Shown: piece after piece, positions 15,618 to 24,372 of the stretch | Numbering within the stretch: the first letter of the stretch is position 1 | Layout: each line of letters opens with the position of its first letter | Origin: Chelatococcus sp. | GTDB taxonomy: Bacteria; Pseudomonadota; Alphaproteobacteria; Rhizobiales; Beijerinckiaceae | Assembly: GCA_003248805.1 (NCBI GenBank) | Contig: QFQY01000036.1 | Coordinates: 1 to 48,572, forward strand | DNA: 48,572 nt | Reading direction: 5' to 3' | Notes under the pieces: model-generated | What the model was told of the DNA's origin: nothing | The model's database searches: none | What the model saw: the letters and a program-made list of their open reading frames with translations, nothing else | Made by a program: the position numbers and the translations under genes

Positions 15618-15962
15618 ATGGCCGCATCGGACTGGAAGCAGCCCGCCATCGGCGCGATGCGTCGGCGATTGCTGCTGGAGGCGCCGCTCGCGACGCCCGA
15701 TGCGCTCGGCGGCGCGACGCACCAATTCGTGACGGTCGCGGCTCTCTGGGCACGCGTCGAGTGGCTGTCTGGCGGCGAACGCTGGCGCTTCGGCCGGCCG
15801 GAGCAGATCGCGAGCCACCGCATCACCATGCGCTGGCGCGCCGGTGTCGACGCCGGCCAGAGGCTGCGCGACGGCGACCGCGTCTACGAGATCAGGACCG
15901 CCGCGGATCCGCAGGACGGCCGGCGCCGTCTCGTCTGCTTGGCCGAGGAGATCAAGCCGTGA
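15618..15962 (+). CDS. GTA head-tail adaptor / stopper (g7)
   Basis: A 114-residue SPP1 gp16-like head-closure protein: a small beta-barrel with LWARVEWLSGGERWRFGRPE (34-53), HRITMRWRAGVDAGQRLRDG and YEIRTAADPQDGRRRLVCLAEEI. Members seal the portal channel after packaging. It begins three bases after the connector stop and ends overlapping the next start (GTGA at 15959-15962), as in RcGTA. Confidence 0.9.
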   Translation: MAASDWKQPAIGAMRRRLLLEAPLATPDALGGATHQFVTVAALWARVEWLSGGERWRFGRPEQIASHRITMRWRAGVDAGQRLRDGDRVYEIRTAADPQDGRRRLVCLAEEIKP

Positions 15963-16369
15963 GCGACGCCATCCTCGCGCTGCGCGAAACGATCCAGGCC
16001 AGGCTCTCGGCCGATCCCGCGCTCACGGCCCTGATCGGTCCCGGCCGCATCCATGACGAGGCTCCCCGCGCCGCGCGCGGCGTCTATGTCGTCCATGGCG
16101 ACGCCGAGGCGCGCGACTGGTCGACCGGGAGCGAGGGCGGCTGCGAGCAGGAGATCGCGCTCGTCGTCTGGGCCGGCGAGAGCGCGTCCTCGCGCCAGGC
16201 GCTGGAGGCCGGTGTGCTGATCGTGCGGGCGCTCGACGACGCGGCGCTCCCGCTCGCGGGCCATGCCCTCGTCAATCTGCGCTGGCGCTCCAGCCGGCTC
16301 GCGCGCGACGCGGCGACGGGGCTGGCCAGCGTCACCCTGCGCTTCCGCGCCGTCACCGAACCCGTTTGA
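15959..16369 (+). CDS. GTA tail terminator-like protein (DUF3168, g8)
   Basis: A 136-residue DUF3168 protein with the alternating pattern ILALRETIQARLSADPALTA, ARGVYVVHGDAEARDWSTGS, EQEIALVVWAGESAS and the last strand LASVTLRFRAVTEP. By position it matches the protein that caps the tail tube at the head side. GTG 15959 is the start and overlaps the previous stop, so it is translationally coupled. A longer upstream reading of this frame runs through the antisense proteases and is an artefact of high GC. Confidence 0.88.
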   Translation: MSDAILALRETIQARLSADPALTALIGPGRIHDEAPRAARGVYVVHGDAEARDWSTGSEGGCEQEIALVVWAGESASSRQALEAGVLIVRALDDAALPLAGHALVNLRWRSSRLARDAATGLASVTLRFRAVTEPV

Positions 16370-16394
16370 CACCCGAACACAGGAGGAGGTGCCC

Positions 16395-16805
16395 ATGCCG
16401 GCACAGAAGGGCAAGGACCTGCTGCTCAAGGCCGCCGATGCCGGCGGGAGCTTCATCACGGTCGCGGGGCTGAGGGCGCGGCAGATCGCGTTCAACGCCG
16501 AGGCGGTCGACGTCACCCATTCGGAATCGGCCGGGCGCTGGCGCGAGTTGCTCGCAGGCGCGGGTGTGCGCCGCGCCAGCATCAGCGGTGCGGGAATCTT
16601 CAAGGACGAGGCTTCTGACGCGCTGCTGCGACAGATCTTCTTCGACGGCGCGATCCGCGCCTGGCAGGTCGTCGTGCCCGATTTCGGCACGATCCAGGGA
16701 GCGTTCCAGATCTCCGGGCTGGAATATCGCGGCGACCATGCCGGGGAGGTGACCTTCGACCTCTCCCTGGAATCCGCCGGCCAGCTCAGCTTCACCCTGG
16801 CCTGA
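16395..16805 (+). CDS. GTA major tail (tube) protein, TP901-1 family (g9)
   Basis: A 136-residue tail tube protein whose hexamers stack to form the tail. Conserved parts are MPAQKGKDLLLK at the start, VDVTHSESAGRWRELLAGAG (44-63), the ASISGAGIFKDEASD region and the strand-rich C-terminus FDLSLESAGQLSFTLA. A strong AGGAGGAGGT ribosome site precedes ATG 16395, consistent with the high copy number needed. Followed by the chaperone-like pair. Confidence 0.93.
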   Translation: MPAQKGKDLLLKAADAGGSFITVAGLRARQIAFNAEAVDVTHSESAGRWRELLAGAGVRRASISGAGIFKDEASDALLRQIFFDGAIRAWQVVVPDFGTIQGAFQISGLEYRGDHAGEVTFDLSLESAGQLSFTLA

Positions 16806-16816
16806 GGAGGTTCGCC

Positions 16817-17185
16817 ATGATCAACCGCCATCGCGGCGAGGCCGCGCTTCCCGTCGGCGGCGAGAGCTTGCCGATGCGCCTCACGCTCGGGGCTCTTGCC
16901 GAACTCGAGCACGCCTTCTCGGTCGAGAGCCTGCCCGCCCTCGGCGAGCGCTTCGTCGAGGGGCGTCTCTCGGCGCGCGACGTCATCCGCATCCTCGCCG
17001 CCGGCCTGCGCGGCGCCGGCAGCTCGATCAGCGACGAGCAGGTCGCGGGCCTGTCCTTCGACGGCGGGCTCAACGGCGCGATCCGCGCCGCCATCGCCCT
17101 GCTGGAGGCGACCTTCGGCGACGCCGAGGCAAGCAGCGAGGCGAGCGGCGAGGCGCCGCGCCCTCCGCGGCCGCCGGCGGCGTGA
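16817..17185 (+). CDS. GTA tail assembly chaperone-like protein (GTA_TC, g10)
   Basis: A 122-residue protein matching the gene transfer agent tail-chaperone pattern: LRLTLGALAELEHAF-like segment (20-35), RFVEGRLSARDVIRILAAGL (45-64) and a disordered Glu/Ala/Pro-rich C-terminus. Such proteins coat the tape measure during tail assembly. GAGGAGG precedes ATG 16817. Its stop overlaps the next start (GTGA at 17182-17185). In lambda-like phages the two tail chaperones are linked by a frameshift; here they are separate coupled genes. Confidence 0.88.
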   Translation: MINRHRGEAALPVGGESLPMRLTLGALAELEHAFSVESLPALGERFVEGRLSARDVIRILAAGLRGAGSSISDEQVAGLSFDGGLNGAIRAAIALLEATFGDAEASSEASGEAPRPPRPPAA

Positions 17186-17406
17186 AGCCTCCGGCGGCGC
17201 CCTTTCCCTGGCGCGACGTGATGGCCTTCGGGCTCGGCCGCCTCGGCTGGCCGCCGGCGCAGTTCTGGGCGGCGACGCCACGCGAGATCGCCGCCGCGCT
17301 GGCCGCCTTCGGGCCCGGCACGACGGCGACGGCGCCCGATCGCTCGGCCCTGAACGCGCTCATGGCGGCTCATCCCGACGCTCGGGACCGGCCCCGATCC
17401 TGCTGA
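17182..17406 (+). CDS. GTA phage tail assembly chaperone (rcc01693 family, g10.1)
   Basis: A 74-residue protein carrying the family signature PFPWRDVMAFGLGRLGWPPA (residues 7-26) and FWAATPREIAAALAAF. It starts at GTG 17182 inside the stop of g10 and lies 19 bases before the tape measure gene, the same place as in RcGTA. A role in folding or spacing the tape measure is inferred from position and family. Confidence 0.85.
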   Translation: MKPPAAPFPWRDVMAFGLGRLGWPPAQFWAATPREIAAALAAFGPGTTATAPDRSALNALMAAHPDARDRPRSC

Positions 17407-17425
17407 ACTGAAAGGTGATCTTCAC

Positions 17426-18013
17426 ATGGCGGATGAAGAAGCGTCGCTGCGTTCGTCGGAGCTGCGCAGCCTCGACAAGCTGACTCAAAATCTGAGCAAG
17501 AGCTCGGAACTCTTTGGGAAGTCTATCACGACGGCCTTCACCAAAGCGATCGTCGACGGCAAGCGCTTCGAGGACGTGCTGCGCAGCCTCGGCAAATCGA
17601 TGACCGAGAGCCTGCTCAAGACCGCCCTCAAGCCGCTCCAGAACGCGCTCTCCGGCCTGTTCTCCGGAGGGCTTCAGGGGCTGACCGGCCTGTTCTCCGG
17701 GCTGGGGGGCGGAACGGTGGTGCAGAGCGCTCCCGTCGCCGCTTTCGCCGATGGCGGCGTGGTGGCGTCGCCCTCCTACTTCCCGGTCGGCCGGGGGCTG
17801 GGCCTCGTCGGCGAGCGCGGCGCGGAGGCGATCCTGCCCCTCGCGCGAGGGGCCGACGGGCGATTGGGCGTGCGCTCCGGGAGCGAAACCCGCAGGCCGC
17901 TCAGCGTCACCGTCCAGGTCTCGACGCCCGATGCCGAGAGCTTCCGTCGCTCGGAAGCGCAGCTCTCCGCGGCGATCGCCCGCGCCGTCGCGCGCGGCAG
18001 CCGGGCGCTCTGA
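17426..18013 (+). CDS. GTA tape measure protein (short, g11)
   Basis: A 195-residue protein that should set tail length. The first 75 residues are helical (KLTQNLSKSSELFGKSITTA and on), the middle has Gly/Leu/Phe repeats (LSGLFSGGLQGLTGLFSGLG, 84-103), and the tail-tip part has FADGGVVASPSYFPVG, GLVGERGAEAILPLARG and the C-terminal helix SEAQLSAAIARAVARG. Tape measures of true siphophages are several times longer; a short one is normal for RcGTA-type particles with short tails. Local base composition at 17480-17530 is somewhat less GC-rich than its neighbours. Confidence 0.9.
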   Translation: MADEEASLRSSELRSLDKLTQNLSKSSELFGKSITTAFTKAIVDGKRFEDVLRSLGKSMTESLLKTALKPLQNALSGLFSGGLQGLTGLFSGLGGGTVVQSAPVAAFADGGVVASPSYFPVGRGLGLVGERGAEAILPLARGADGRLGVRSGSETRRPLSVTVQVSTPDAESFRRSEAQLSAAIARAVARGSRAL

Positions 18014-18048
18014 GCGCGCCTTCCCGATCCGACCAGACAGGACAGGCC

Positions 18049-18690
18049 ATGGCCGATTTCCACGAGATCCGGTTTCCGCTCGACATCGCGCGCGGCGCTC
18101 GCGGCGGGCCGGAGCGATTGACCGAGGTGATCACGCTGGCCTCCGGCCGCGAGGTCCGCAACAGCCGCTGGGCCCATTCGCGCCGGCGCTACGACGCCGG
18201 CTTCGGCGTGCGCACGCTGGATGCGCTGGCCGAGACGGTCGCGTTCTTCGAGGAGCGTCGTGGGCGCCTCCACGGCTTCCGCTGGCGCGATCCGCTCGAC
18301 TGGAAGAGCTGCCCGCCCTCGCAGGCGCCGGAGGCGACCGATCAGGTCATCGGCCATGGCGACGGCGTGACCGCGACCTTCCAGCTTGGCAAGGACTACG
18401 GCTCCGGCATCGCGACCTACCGCCGGCCGATCGTGAAACCGGTCGCGGGCGAGGTGCTGATCGCAGTCGACGGCGTGCCCGTTCTCCAGCCCGAGGCGGC
18501 GAGCTGCGACGCGACGACGGGGCTCGTGACCTTCCTTGCCGGTCAGGTCCCGCCATCCGGAGCCGTCGTCACCGCCGGCTTTCTCTTCGATGTCCCGGTG
18601 CGCTTCGACATCGACGCGATCGAGGTCGATCTCTCCGCCTTCGAGGCCGGCGAGATCCCGCGCATTCCCGTCGTCGAAATCGTCCTCTGA
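18049..18690 (+). CDS. GTA distal tail protein (DUF2460, TIGR02217, g12)
   Basis: A 213-residue DUF2460 protein. Hallmarks: FHEIRFPLDIARGARGGPER near the start, NSRWAHSRRRYDAGFGVRTL (39-58), and FFEERRGRLHGFRWRDPLDWK (67-87), followed by an immunoglobulin-like beta region. It joins tail tube to baseplate in RcGTA-type particles. ACAGGACAGG precedes ATG 18049. Twelve bases separate it from g13. Confidence 0.92.
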   Translation: MADFHEIRFPLDIARGARGGPERLTEVITLASGREVRNSRWAHSRRRYDAGFGVRTLDALAETVAFFEERRGRLHGFRWRDPLDWKSCPPSQAPEATDQVIGHGDGVTATFQLGKDYGSGIATYRRPIVKPVAGEVLIAVDGVPVLQPEAASCDATTGLVTFLAGQVPPSGAVVTAGFLFDVPVRFDIDAIEVDLSAFEAGEIPRIPVVEIVL

Positions 18691-18702
18691 GGAGCGAGCG
18701 CC

Positions 18703-19584
18703 ATGCGCGACATTCCCGCCGGCCTGGCCGCCCATCTGGAGCAGGCTTCCACGACGCTCTGCCGATGCTGGAGCTTGACGCGACGCGATGGGCTGGTGCT
18801 CGGATTCACCGACCATGACAGGCCGTTGACCTTCGACGGCGTCGTCTTCGTCGCCGCGAACGGGCTGGAGGCCGCCGAGAGCACGGCCGAGCTCGGTTTC
18901 GCCATCGGCGGCGGCGAGGTCTCCGGCGCCTTCGCCGCGACAGGACTGAACGAGGCCGATCTCGCGCGCGGCCTCTACGACGACGCGCGGATCGCGATCT
19001 GGCTGGTCAACTGGGCGGAGGTCACCCAACGGCTGCTGCTCGAGACGGGCTTCGTCGGGGAGGCGAAACGCGGCGAGACCGCCTTCGAGGCCGAGATTCG
19101 CGGGCTCGCCAAAGCCTTCGACGAAGAGCGAGGGCGCCTCTACATGCGCGCCTGTTCGGCCGATCTGGGCGATGCGCGCTGCGGGGTGGCGGTCACGCCG
19201 GTCGAGGGTGTGGTCGCGACGACGGACGGCCGGCTGGGCCTGACCGCATCGGTGCTCGCCGCTTTTCCGGACGGGCATTTCACCGGCGGCCGCCTCATCT
19301 TCACAGCTGGCCTCAACGCCGGCTTCTCGACGGAGATCAAGCGCCATGCGGCGCGGGACGGATTGGTCGCGCTCCAGTTCTGGCAACCGGCCCCGGCCTC
19401 GATCGGGTCCGGCGATGCCTTCTCGCTGACGCCGGGTTGCGACAAGAGCTTCGCGACCTGTCGCGCGAAATTCGGCAACGGGATCAATTTCCGGGGCTTC
19501 CCCCATATTCCTAGCACGGACTTCATCATCGGCGGCGTCCGCCCCGGCGACGGCGCGCTCGACGGCGGGAGCCTGTTCCGATGA
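18703..19584 (+). CDS. GTA baseplate/tail protein (DUF2163, phage BR0599 C-terminal family, g13)
   Basis: A 293-residue protein with CRCWSLTRRDGLVLGFTDHD (19-38, family signature), AAESTAELGFAIGGGEVSGA and the C-terminal phage_BR0599 region ending with CDKSFATCRAKFGNGINFRG and FPHIPSTDFIIGG. Conserved cysteines in the last third may bind metal (an iron-sulfur site has been reported for this family's C-terminal domain, from memory). It overlaps the NlpC/P60 gene by four bases (ATGA at 19581-19584). Confidence 0.92.
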   Translation: MRDIPAGLAAHLEQASTTLCRCWSLTRRDGLVLGFTDHDRPLTFDGVVFVAANGLEAAESTAELGFAIGGGEVSGAFAATGLNEADLARGLYDDARIAIWLVNWAEVTQRLLLETGFVGEAKRGETAFEAEIRGLAKAFDEERGRLYMRACSADLGDARCGVAVTPVEGVVATTDGRLGLTASVLAAFPDGHFTGGRLIFTAGLNAGFSTEIKRHAARDGLVALQFWQPAPASIGSGDAFSLTPGCDKSFATCRAKFGNGINFRGFPHIPSTDFIIGGVRPGDGALDGGSLFR

Positions 19585-20024
19585 GCGCCGGCCTCGCGCG
19601 GGTCGATGTCGTCGCGGCGGCGCGGCAATGGCTCGGCACGCCCTATCACCATCAGGCCTCGCTGCGCGGTGTCGGCTGCGACTGCCTCGGGCTTGTGCGC
19701 GGCGTCTGGCGCGACCTGCTCGGCCCCGAGCCGGAGGCGCCGCCGCCCTATTCGCGGCATTGGGCGGGCAGTCGCGGCGAGGAGACGCTGGCGCTCGCCG
19801 CGGCCCGGCATCTGCTGCCGGTCCCGCCCGTGGCCGCCCGTCCCGGCGACGTCCTGCTCTTCCGTTGGCGTTCGCATGCTCCGGCCGGCCATTGCGCCAT
19901 CCTCGTCGCGCCGGACGCGATGATCCACGCCCATGACGGCGCGGCGGTTTGCGAGGTCGCCTTCACGCCGTGGTGGCGCCGGCATCTGAGCCATGCCTTT
20001 TCCTTCCCGGAGGTCCGAGACTGA
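19581..20024 (+). CDS. GTA NlpC/P60 peptidoglycan hydrolase (TIGR02219, g14)
   Basis: A 147-residue cysteine peptidase of the NlpC/P60 fold. The catalytic Cys is in GVGCDCLGLVRGVWR (Cys35) and the His in PAGHCAILV (His104), with a following polar residue in MIHAHDG. In the particle it sits near the tail tip and cuts the recipient cell wall stem peptides so DNA can cross. Start ATG 19581 overlaps the previous stop; its own stop overlaps the hub gene start (TGATG at 20022-20026). Confidence 0.93.
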   Translation: MSAGLARVDVVAAARQWLGTPYHHQASLRGVGCDCLGLVRGVWRDLLGPEPEAPPPYSRHWAGSRGEETLALAAARHLLPVPPVAARPGDVLLFRWRSHAPAGHCAILVAPDAMIHAHDGAAVCEVAFTPWWRRHLSHAFSFPEVRD

Positions 20025-23000
20025 TGGCGACGCTTCTTCTCCAGGTCGCGGGCTCGGCGCTGGGCACGGCGATCGGCGGTCCGATCGGCGGCGTCATCGG
20101 CCAGGCGCTGGGCGGCATCGCCGGCGCGACCATCGACCAGAGCCTCCTCGGTGGCGGCTCGGGGAACCGGGTCGTCGATGGGCCGCGCCTGAAGGAGGTC
20201 GACGGGCTGGCCTCCAGCGAAGGGGCCGCCATCCCACGCGTCTATGGCCGCGCCCGCATCGGCGGCCAGCTCATATGGGCGACGCGCTTCGAGGAGGACG
20301 TCGCCGTCTCGGTGACGCGGACCAAGAGCGGCGCCAAGGGCGGCCGGTCGCAGAAGACCTACCAGACGACCTACAGCTACTATGCCAACCTCGCGATCGG
20401 TCTCTGTGAAGGGCCGGTCTCCTTCGTGCGGCGAATCTGGGTCGATGGGCGTGAGCTGGACCTCGCCACCGTCTCGATGCGCCTGCATAGCGGCGAGCAG
20501 GGGCAGGCGGCCGATCCGCTGATCGTCGCCAAGGAAGCCGGCGAGGCGCCGGCCTATCGGGGTCTCGCCTATGTCGTGTTCGAGCGCTTTCCGCTGGCCG
20601 ACTACGGCAACCGCGTACCGCAATTCGCCTTCGAGGTCGTGCGGGCGGTCGAGGGGCTGGCGGGGATGGTCCGGGCGGTCACGCTGATCCCGGGCGCGGG
20701 CGAGTTCGTCTATGAGGCGCGCACCGTCAACCACGAGCCCGAGCCCGGCGTGACCGAGAGCCTGACGCGTCACCAGCTCTATGGCGGCGCCGATGTCGAC
20801 ACCGCGCTCGCCCATCTGCGGGCTCTGTGCCCCTCGCTGCAGCGTGTCTCGCTGGTGGTGAGCTGGTTCGGCGACGATCTGCGGGCCGGCGCCTGCACGG
20901 TCGCGCCGCGCGTCGAGATCGCCCACAAGCCGACCTATGGCGATGAATGGGCCGTCGCTGGCCTGACCCGCGCCTCCGCCCGCGTGGTCAGCCAGGTCGA
21001 CGGTCGCCCCGCCTTCGGCGGCACGCCCTCCGATGCGAGCGTCATCGAGCTCATCCGCAAGCTCAGGGACGATCATGGCCTCGGCGTCGTCCTCTATCCC
21101 TTCCTGATGATGGATATTCCGGCCGGCAACGGCCTGCCGGACCCCTGGACCGGCGAGGCGAGCCAGCCGGCCTTCCCATGGCGTGGCGTCGTCACGGGCG
21201 ATCCGGCTCCGGGCCGGCCCGGCAGCGTCGATGGCACGGCCGGGGCGGGCGCGCAGGTCTCGGCCTTCGTCGGAACCGTCGCCCCCGCCGACATGGCGCT
21301 GACGGCCGGCGGCGTGACCTGCGCCAAACCCGACGAGTGGAGCTATCGCCGCCTCGTCATGCACAGCGCCATGCTGGCGCAGGCCGCGGGCGGCGTCGAA
21401 GGCTTCGTCATCGGCTCGGAACTGGTCGGCCTGACGCGGCTGCGCGGTGCCTCGGGCTATCCGATGACGGATGCGCTCGTCGCCCTGGCGCAGGACGTCC
21501 GCACGCTCCTTCCAGCGTCCCGGCTGACCTATGCCGCCGACTGGACCGAGTACGGCGCGCATGTCCGCAACGATGGCGCGGATATCGACTTCCCGCTCGA
21601 TCCGCTCTGGGCCTCGCCGGCGATCGACGTGATCGGCATCGACTTCTACGCGCCGCTCTCGGACTGGCGCGACACGACCGACCATGCCGATGCCGAACGC
21701 GCGCGCGGGCCCTCCGACATCGCCTATCTGCGCGAGCGGCTGACATCGGGCGAGGCCTATGACTGGTACTATGCGGACGATGCCGGTCGTGCCGCGCAGG
21801 AGCGCCTGCCGATCACCGACGGTGCCTATGGCAAGCCCTGGGTGTTCCGGCCGAAGGACATCCGGGGATGGTGGGAGAACGCCCATTTCGGGCGCGCGGG
21901 CGGTGTCGAGACGGCCGCCACGGCCTTCGTCCCCGGCGCCAAGCCGATCTGGCTGACCGAGGTCGGCGTGCCGGCGGTCGACAAGGGGGCGAACGCCCCG
22001 AACGTCTTCCCCGATCCGAAATCCGCGCAGAGCGGCTTGCCCTATTTCTCCAGCGGCGCCCGCGACGATCTCGTCCAGGCGCGGGCGCTCGAGGCCGTGA
22101 TCTCCGGTCTGGACCCGGCACGACCGGGCTTCGACGCGGCGCGCAATCCCATCCACCCCGTCACCGGCCGGCGCATGATCGATCCGGCCGGCATCTTCCT
22201 GTGGAGCTGGGATGCGCGGCCGTTTCCGGCGTTTCCGACACTCGGAGCGGCCTGGGCGGACGGCACGAGCTACGAAACCGGGCATTGGCTGAACGGGCGG
22301 CTCGAGGGCGCGCCGGTGGAGCGGGTTCTGCGCGCGATTCTCGCCGATTTCGGGCTGCCGCTGCCGGACGAGACCGAGATCGACGGTTTCCTCGACGGCT
22401 ATGTGCTCGACCGGCCGATGTCGGCCCGCCAGGCGCTGGAACCTCTCGCACAGGCTTTCGGCTTCGATGCCGTCATGAGCGCCGGTGCGCTGCGTTTCAG
22501 GGGCCGGGGAGGGCGGCTTGCCCTTGGTCTCGGGCCCGACGATCTCGTGCCCAACGGCAATGGGCGGCTGTTCGATTTGCGCCGGAGCCAGGAGACGGAG
22601 CTGCCGCGCGAGCTGCGCCTCGGCTATGGCGATGGCGAGGACGACTATCGCAGCGCCGCGGCGTACTCGCGGCGCCTCGCGGGCGCGGCGCGGAGCGAGC
22701 GCGCCGTGGAAACCGCCATCGTCACCCGTCAGGCGGAGGCACAGCGACTGGCCGACCAGCGTCTCCAGGAAATCTGGGCCGGGCGCGAGACCGCCGAACT
22801 GGAGCTGTCTCCCCGCTGCATGGGACTCGAACCGGGGGATGTCGTCTCGCTCCCGGTCGATGGCGGCGAGCGGCTGTTCCGGTTGACCCGGATCGCCGAC
22901 GGGCCGACCCGGCGCGTGAGCGCGCGCGCCGTCGAGCCCGCCATCTATGCGGCGGCAGGAGCGCCCGCGGCACCACGCCCGCCGCAGGCCGCCCCCGCGC

Positions 23001-23941
23001 TGCCGGGGCGCCCGCTCGCGATACCGCTCGATCTGCCGCTCGTGGTCGCGGAACCGCCGGCCCTGTTGTCGGTCGCGGCCTTCGCTTCGCCTTGGCCGGG
23101 CGCGCTCGCCGTCTGGCGGGAGGACGCGGGGGGCGACTTCGCGCTGGATCGCTTCATCGAGGCGCCCGCGATCGTCGGCGAGACGCTGACCGTCTTCCCG
23201 CCCGGGCCGATCTGGCGCACCGACGGGCGTGCCACGCTGGAGGTCAGGCTGCGCGGCGGCGTGCTGAGCTCGGTGACGCCGGAGGCCGCGCTCGCAGGCG
23301 CCAACGCGCTGGCGCTGCTCGACGAAGCGGGCGTGGTCGAGCTCGTGACCGCCGCGCGCGTCGAGCTCGTCGGTGAGCGCCGCTTCCGCCTCTCGGGCTT
23401 CGTCCGCGGTCTCGGCGGCTCGGAGCCGGCGGCCGGGCGCACGCTGCCCGCCGGATCGCGGGTCGTCGTCCTCGACGGGGCATCCGTGACCCTGACGAGC
23501 GATCTCGCCGACCTCGGGCTGTCGCGGCGCTATCGCGTCGGTCCCGCTCGTTCGGATGTCGCGGACCCGTCCATGACCGAGTTCGTCGCGGCCGCGAGCA
23601 CCGCCGCCCTGCTGCCCCTTGCGCCGACCGGGCCCAAGGCCCGCCGCCGGGACGGGGCAATCTCGTTCAGCTGGATCCGGCGCTCGCGAACCGACGGCGA
23701 TGCCTGGGACCTCGCCGAGGTACCGCTCGGCGAAGAGATCGAGCGCTACGTCCTCGCCATTCTGGACGGTGATGCGGAAATCCGGCGCGTGGAGGTGGCG
23801 GAGCCCGGTTGGACCTATCCCGAGGCCCTGGAACTGGCCGATTTCGGCGCCGCCCAGCCGGAGATCGGAATCGTGATCGCCCAGCTGAGCGCGGTGGCCG
23901 GGCGCGGCCAGGAATGGCGTGGACGGCTCGTCATCCGCTGA
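20024..23941 (+). CDS. GTA tail hub / host-recognition protein (g15, TIM-barrel plus phage tail-3)
   Basis: A 1305-residue protein, the largest of the cluster. It starts with a Gly-rich hydrophobic segment (LGTAIGGPIGGVIGQALGGI, residues 12-31), continues with a hub region carrying IPRVYGRARIGGQLIWATRF, then a GTA TIM-barrel domain at about 430-730 (LTYAADWTEYGAHV, IDVIGIDFYAPLSDWRD, KPIWLTEVGVPAVDKGANAP), the phage tail-3 region (about 780-960), and beta-rich C-terminal domains. The TIM barrel resembles glycoside hydrolases and may bind or trim cell-surface glycans. GGAGGTCCGAG precedes the ATG. It closes the GTA cluster; no recognised tail-fibre gene follows. Confidence 0.95.
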   Translation: MATLLLQVAGSALGTAIGGPIGGVIGQALGGIAGATIDQSLLGGGSGNRVVDGPRLKEVDGLASSEGAAIPRVYGRARIGGQLIWATRFEEDVAVSVTRTKSGAKGGRSQKTYQTTYSYYANLAIGLCEGPVSFVRRIWVDGRELDLATVSMRLHSGEQGQAADPLIVAKEAGEAPAYRGLAYVVFERFPLADYGNRVPQFAFEVVRAVEGLAGMVRAVTLIPGAGEFVYEARTVNHEPEPGVTESLTRHQLYGGADVDTALAHLRALCPSLQRVSLVVSWFGDDLRAGACTVAPRVEIAHKPTYGDEWAVAGLTRASARVVSQVDGRPAFGGTPSDASVIELIRKLRDDHGLGVVLYPFLMMDIPAGNGLPDPWTGEASQPAFPWRGVVTGDPAPGRPGSVDGTAGAGAQVSAFVGTVAPADMALTAGGVTCAKPDEWSYRRLVMHSAMLAQAAGGVEGFVIGSELVGLTRLRGASGYPMTDALVALAQDVRTLLPASRLTYAADWTEYGAHVRNDGADIDFPLDPLWASPAIDVIGIDFYAPLSDWRDTTDHADAERARGPSDIAYLRERLTSGEAYDWYYADDAGRAAQERLPITDGAYGKPWVFRPKDIRGWWENAHFGRAGGVETAATAFVPGAKPIWLTEVGVPAVDKGANAPNVFPDPKSAQSGLPYFSSGARDDLVQARALEAVISGLDPARPGFDAARNPIHPVTGRRMIDPAGIFLWSWDARPFPAFPTLGAAWADGTSYETGHWLNGRLEGAPVERVLRAILADFGLPLPDETEIDGFLDGYVLDRPMSARQALEPLAQAFGFDAVMSAGALRFRGRGGRLALGLGPDDLVPNGNGRLFDLRRSQETELPRELRLGYGDGEDDYRSAAAYSRRLAGAARSERAVETAIVTRQAEAQRLADQRLQEIWAGRETAELELSPRCMGLEPGDVVSLPVDGGERLFRLTRIADGPTRRVSARAVEPAIYAAAGAPAAPRPPQAAPALPGRPLAIPLDLPLVVAEPPALLSVAAFASPWPGALAVWREDAGGDFALDRFIEAPAIVGETLTVFPPGPIWRTDGRATLEVRLRGGVLSSVTPEAALAGANALALLDEAGVVELVTAARVELVGERRFRLSGFVRGLGGSEPAAGRTLPAGSRVVVLDGASVTLTSDLADLGLSRRYRVGPARSDVADPSMTEFVAAASTAALLPLAPTGPKARRRDGAISFSWIRRSRTDGDAWDLAEVPLGEEIERYVLAILDGDAEIRRVEVAEPGWTYPEALELADFGAAQPEIGIVIAQLSAVAGRGQEWRGRLVIR

Positions 23942-24007
23942 CATAGGGTAGATGCACGGGCGCCAACCCCATATTCATGGCGTGTTCACGCGATCGGGAC
24001 TACCTCC

Positions 24008-24331
24008 ATGTCCATGATGCCGGTCGAACCGATCCTCTCTCTTGCGCTGCTGGCGGCCACGCCTCTTCCCGTCGTCCGGGTCGCCGAGCCGGCCCAGATC
24101 GCCTGTCTGTCCGCCGACGAGACCCGCGAGGCGGTGGCGGAAGGCCGCGTCATGCAGCCGGTGGAGGCCTCCCGCCACGCCCGCCGCGCCGCGCCGGGCG
24201 AAGTCGTGCGCATCAGCCTGTGTCGACAGGGCGAGGATTTCGTCTATGTCGTGACGACGCTGAAGCGGGACGGGCGCGTTGCGCGCGTGACGCTCGAAGG
24301 CCAATCCGGCAAGGTGGCGGCGATACGCTGA
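24008..24331 (+). CDS. Small periplasmic PepSY-like protein, FeuN-like modulator
   Basis: A 107-residue protein. It has a hydrophobic N-terminal segment (PILSLALLAATPLPVV) likely to be an export signal, then CLSADETREAV, a central part with SLCRQGEDFVYVVTTLKRDG and an ending RVARVTLEGQSGKVAAIR, the strand pattern of PepSY domains. In Sinorhizobium a small periplasmic protein, FeuN, is encoded just upstream of feuPQ and restrains the FeuQ kinase; size, position and export signal fit that role here. Sequence similarity to FeuN cannot be tested here. The gap to the preceding GTA hub gene is only 66 bases. Confidence 0.7.
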   Translation: MSMMPVEPILSLALLAATPLPVVRVAEPAQIACLSADETREAVAEGRVMQPVEASRHARRAAPGEVVRISLCRQGEDFVYVVTTLKRDGRVARVTLEGQSGKVAAIR

Positions 24332-24372
24332 CCGTTTCGCATGCTGACCGCGCCAACAGGAGTCCAGCCACA

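Noticed and set aside
13205..16369. A 1054-codon plus-strand open frame crossing both antisense proteases
   Set aside because: Only its last 137 codons (the DUF3168 gene from GTG 15959) look like a protein; the rest is Arg/Gly-rich shadow of the minus-strand proteases and frame shadow of the connector genes.
16817..17406. Programmed frameshift joining the two tail chaperone genes
   Set aside because: No slippery heptamer was found near the overlap; the second gene has its own GTG start in the stop overlap and matches a known separate GTA gene.
8003..23941. Integrated temperate prophage
   Set aside because: No integrase, repressor, replication or lysis gene and no att-like direct repeats are visible; gene order and short tape measure fit a gene transfer agent.
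19748..23944. A 1398-codon open frame on the minus strand opposite the GTA hub gene
   Set aside because: It mirrors the codon structure of the real plus-strand gene, is rich in Arg, Gly and Asp, and shows no domain motifs; it is a shadow produced by very high GC content.
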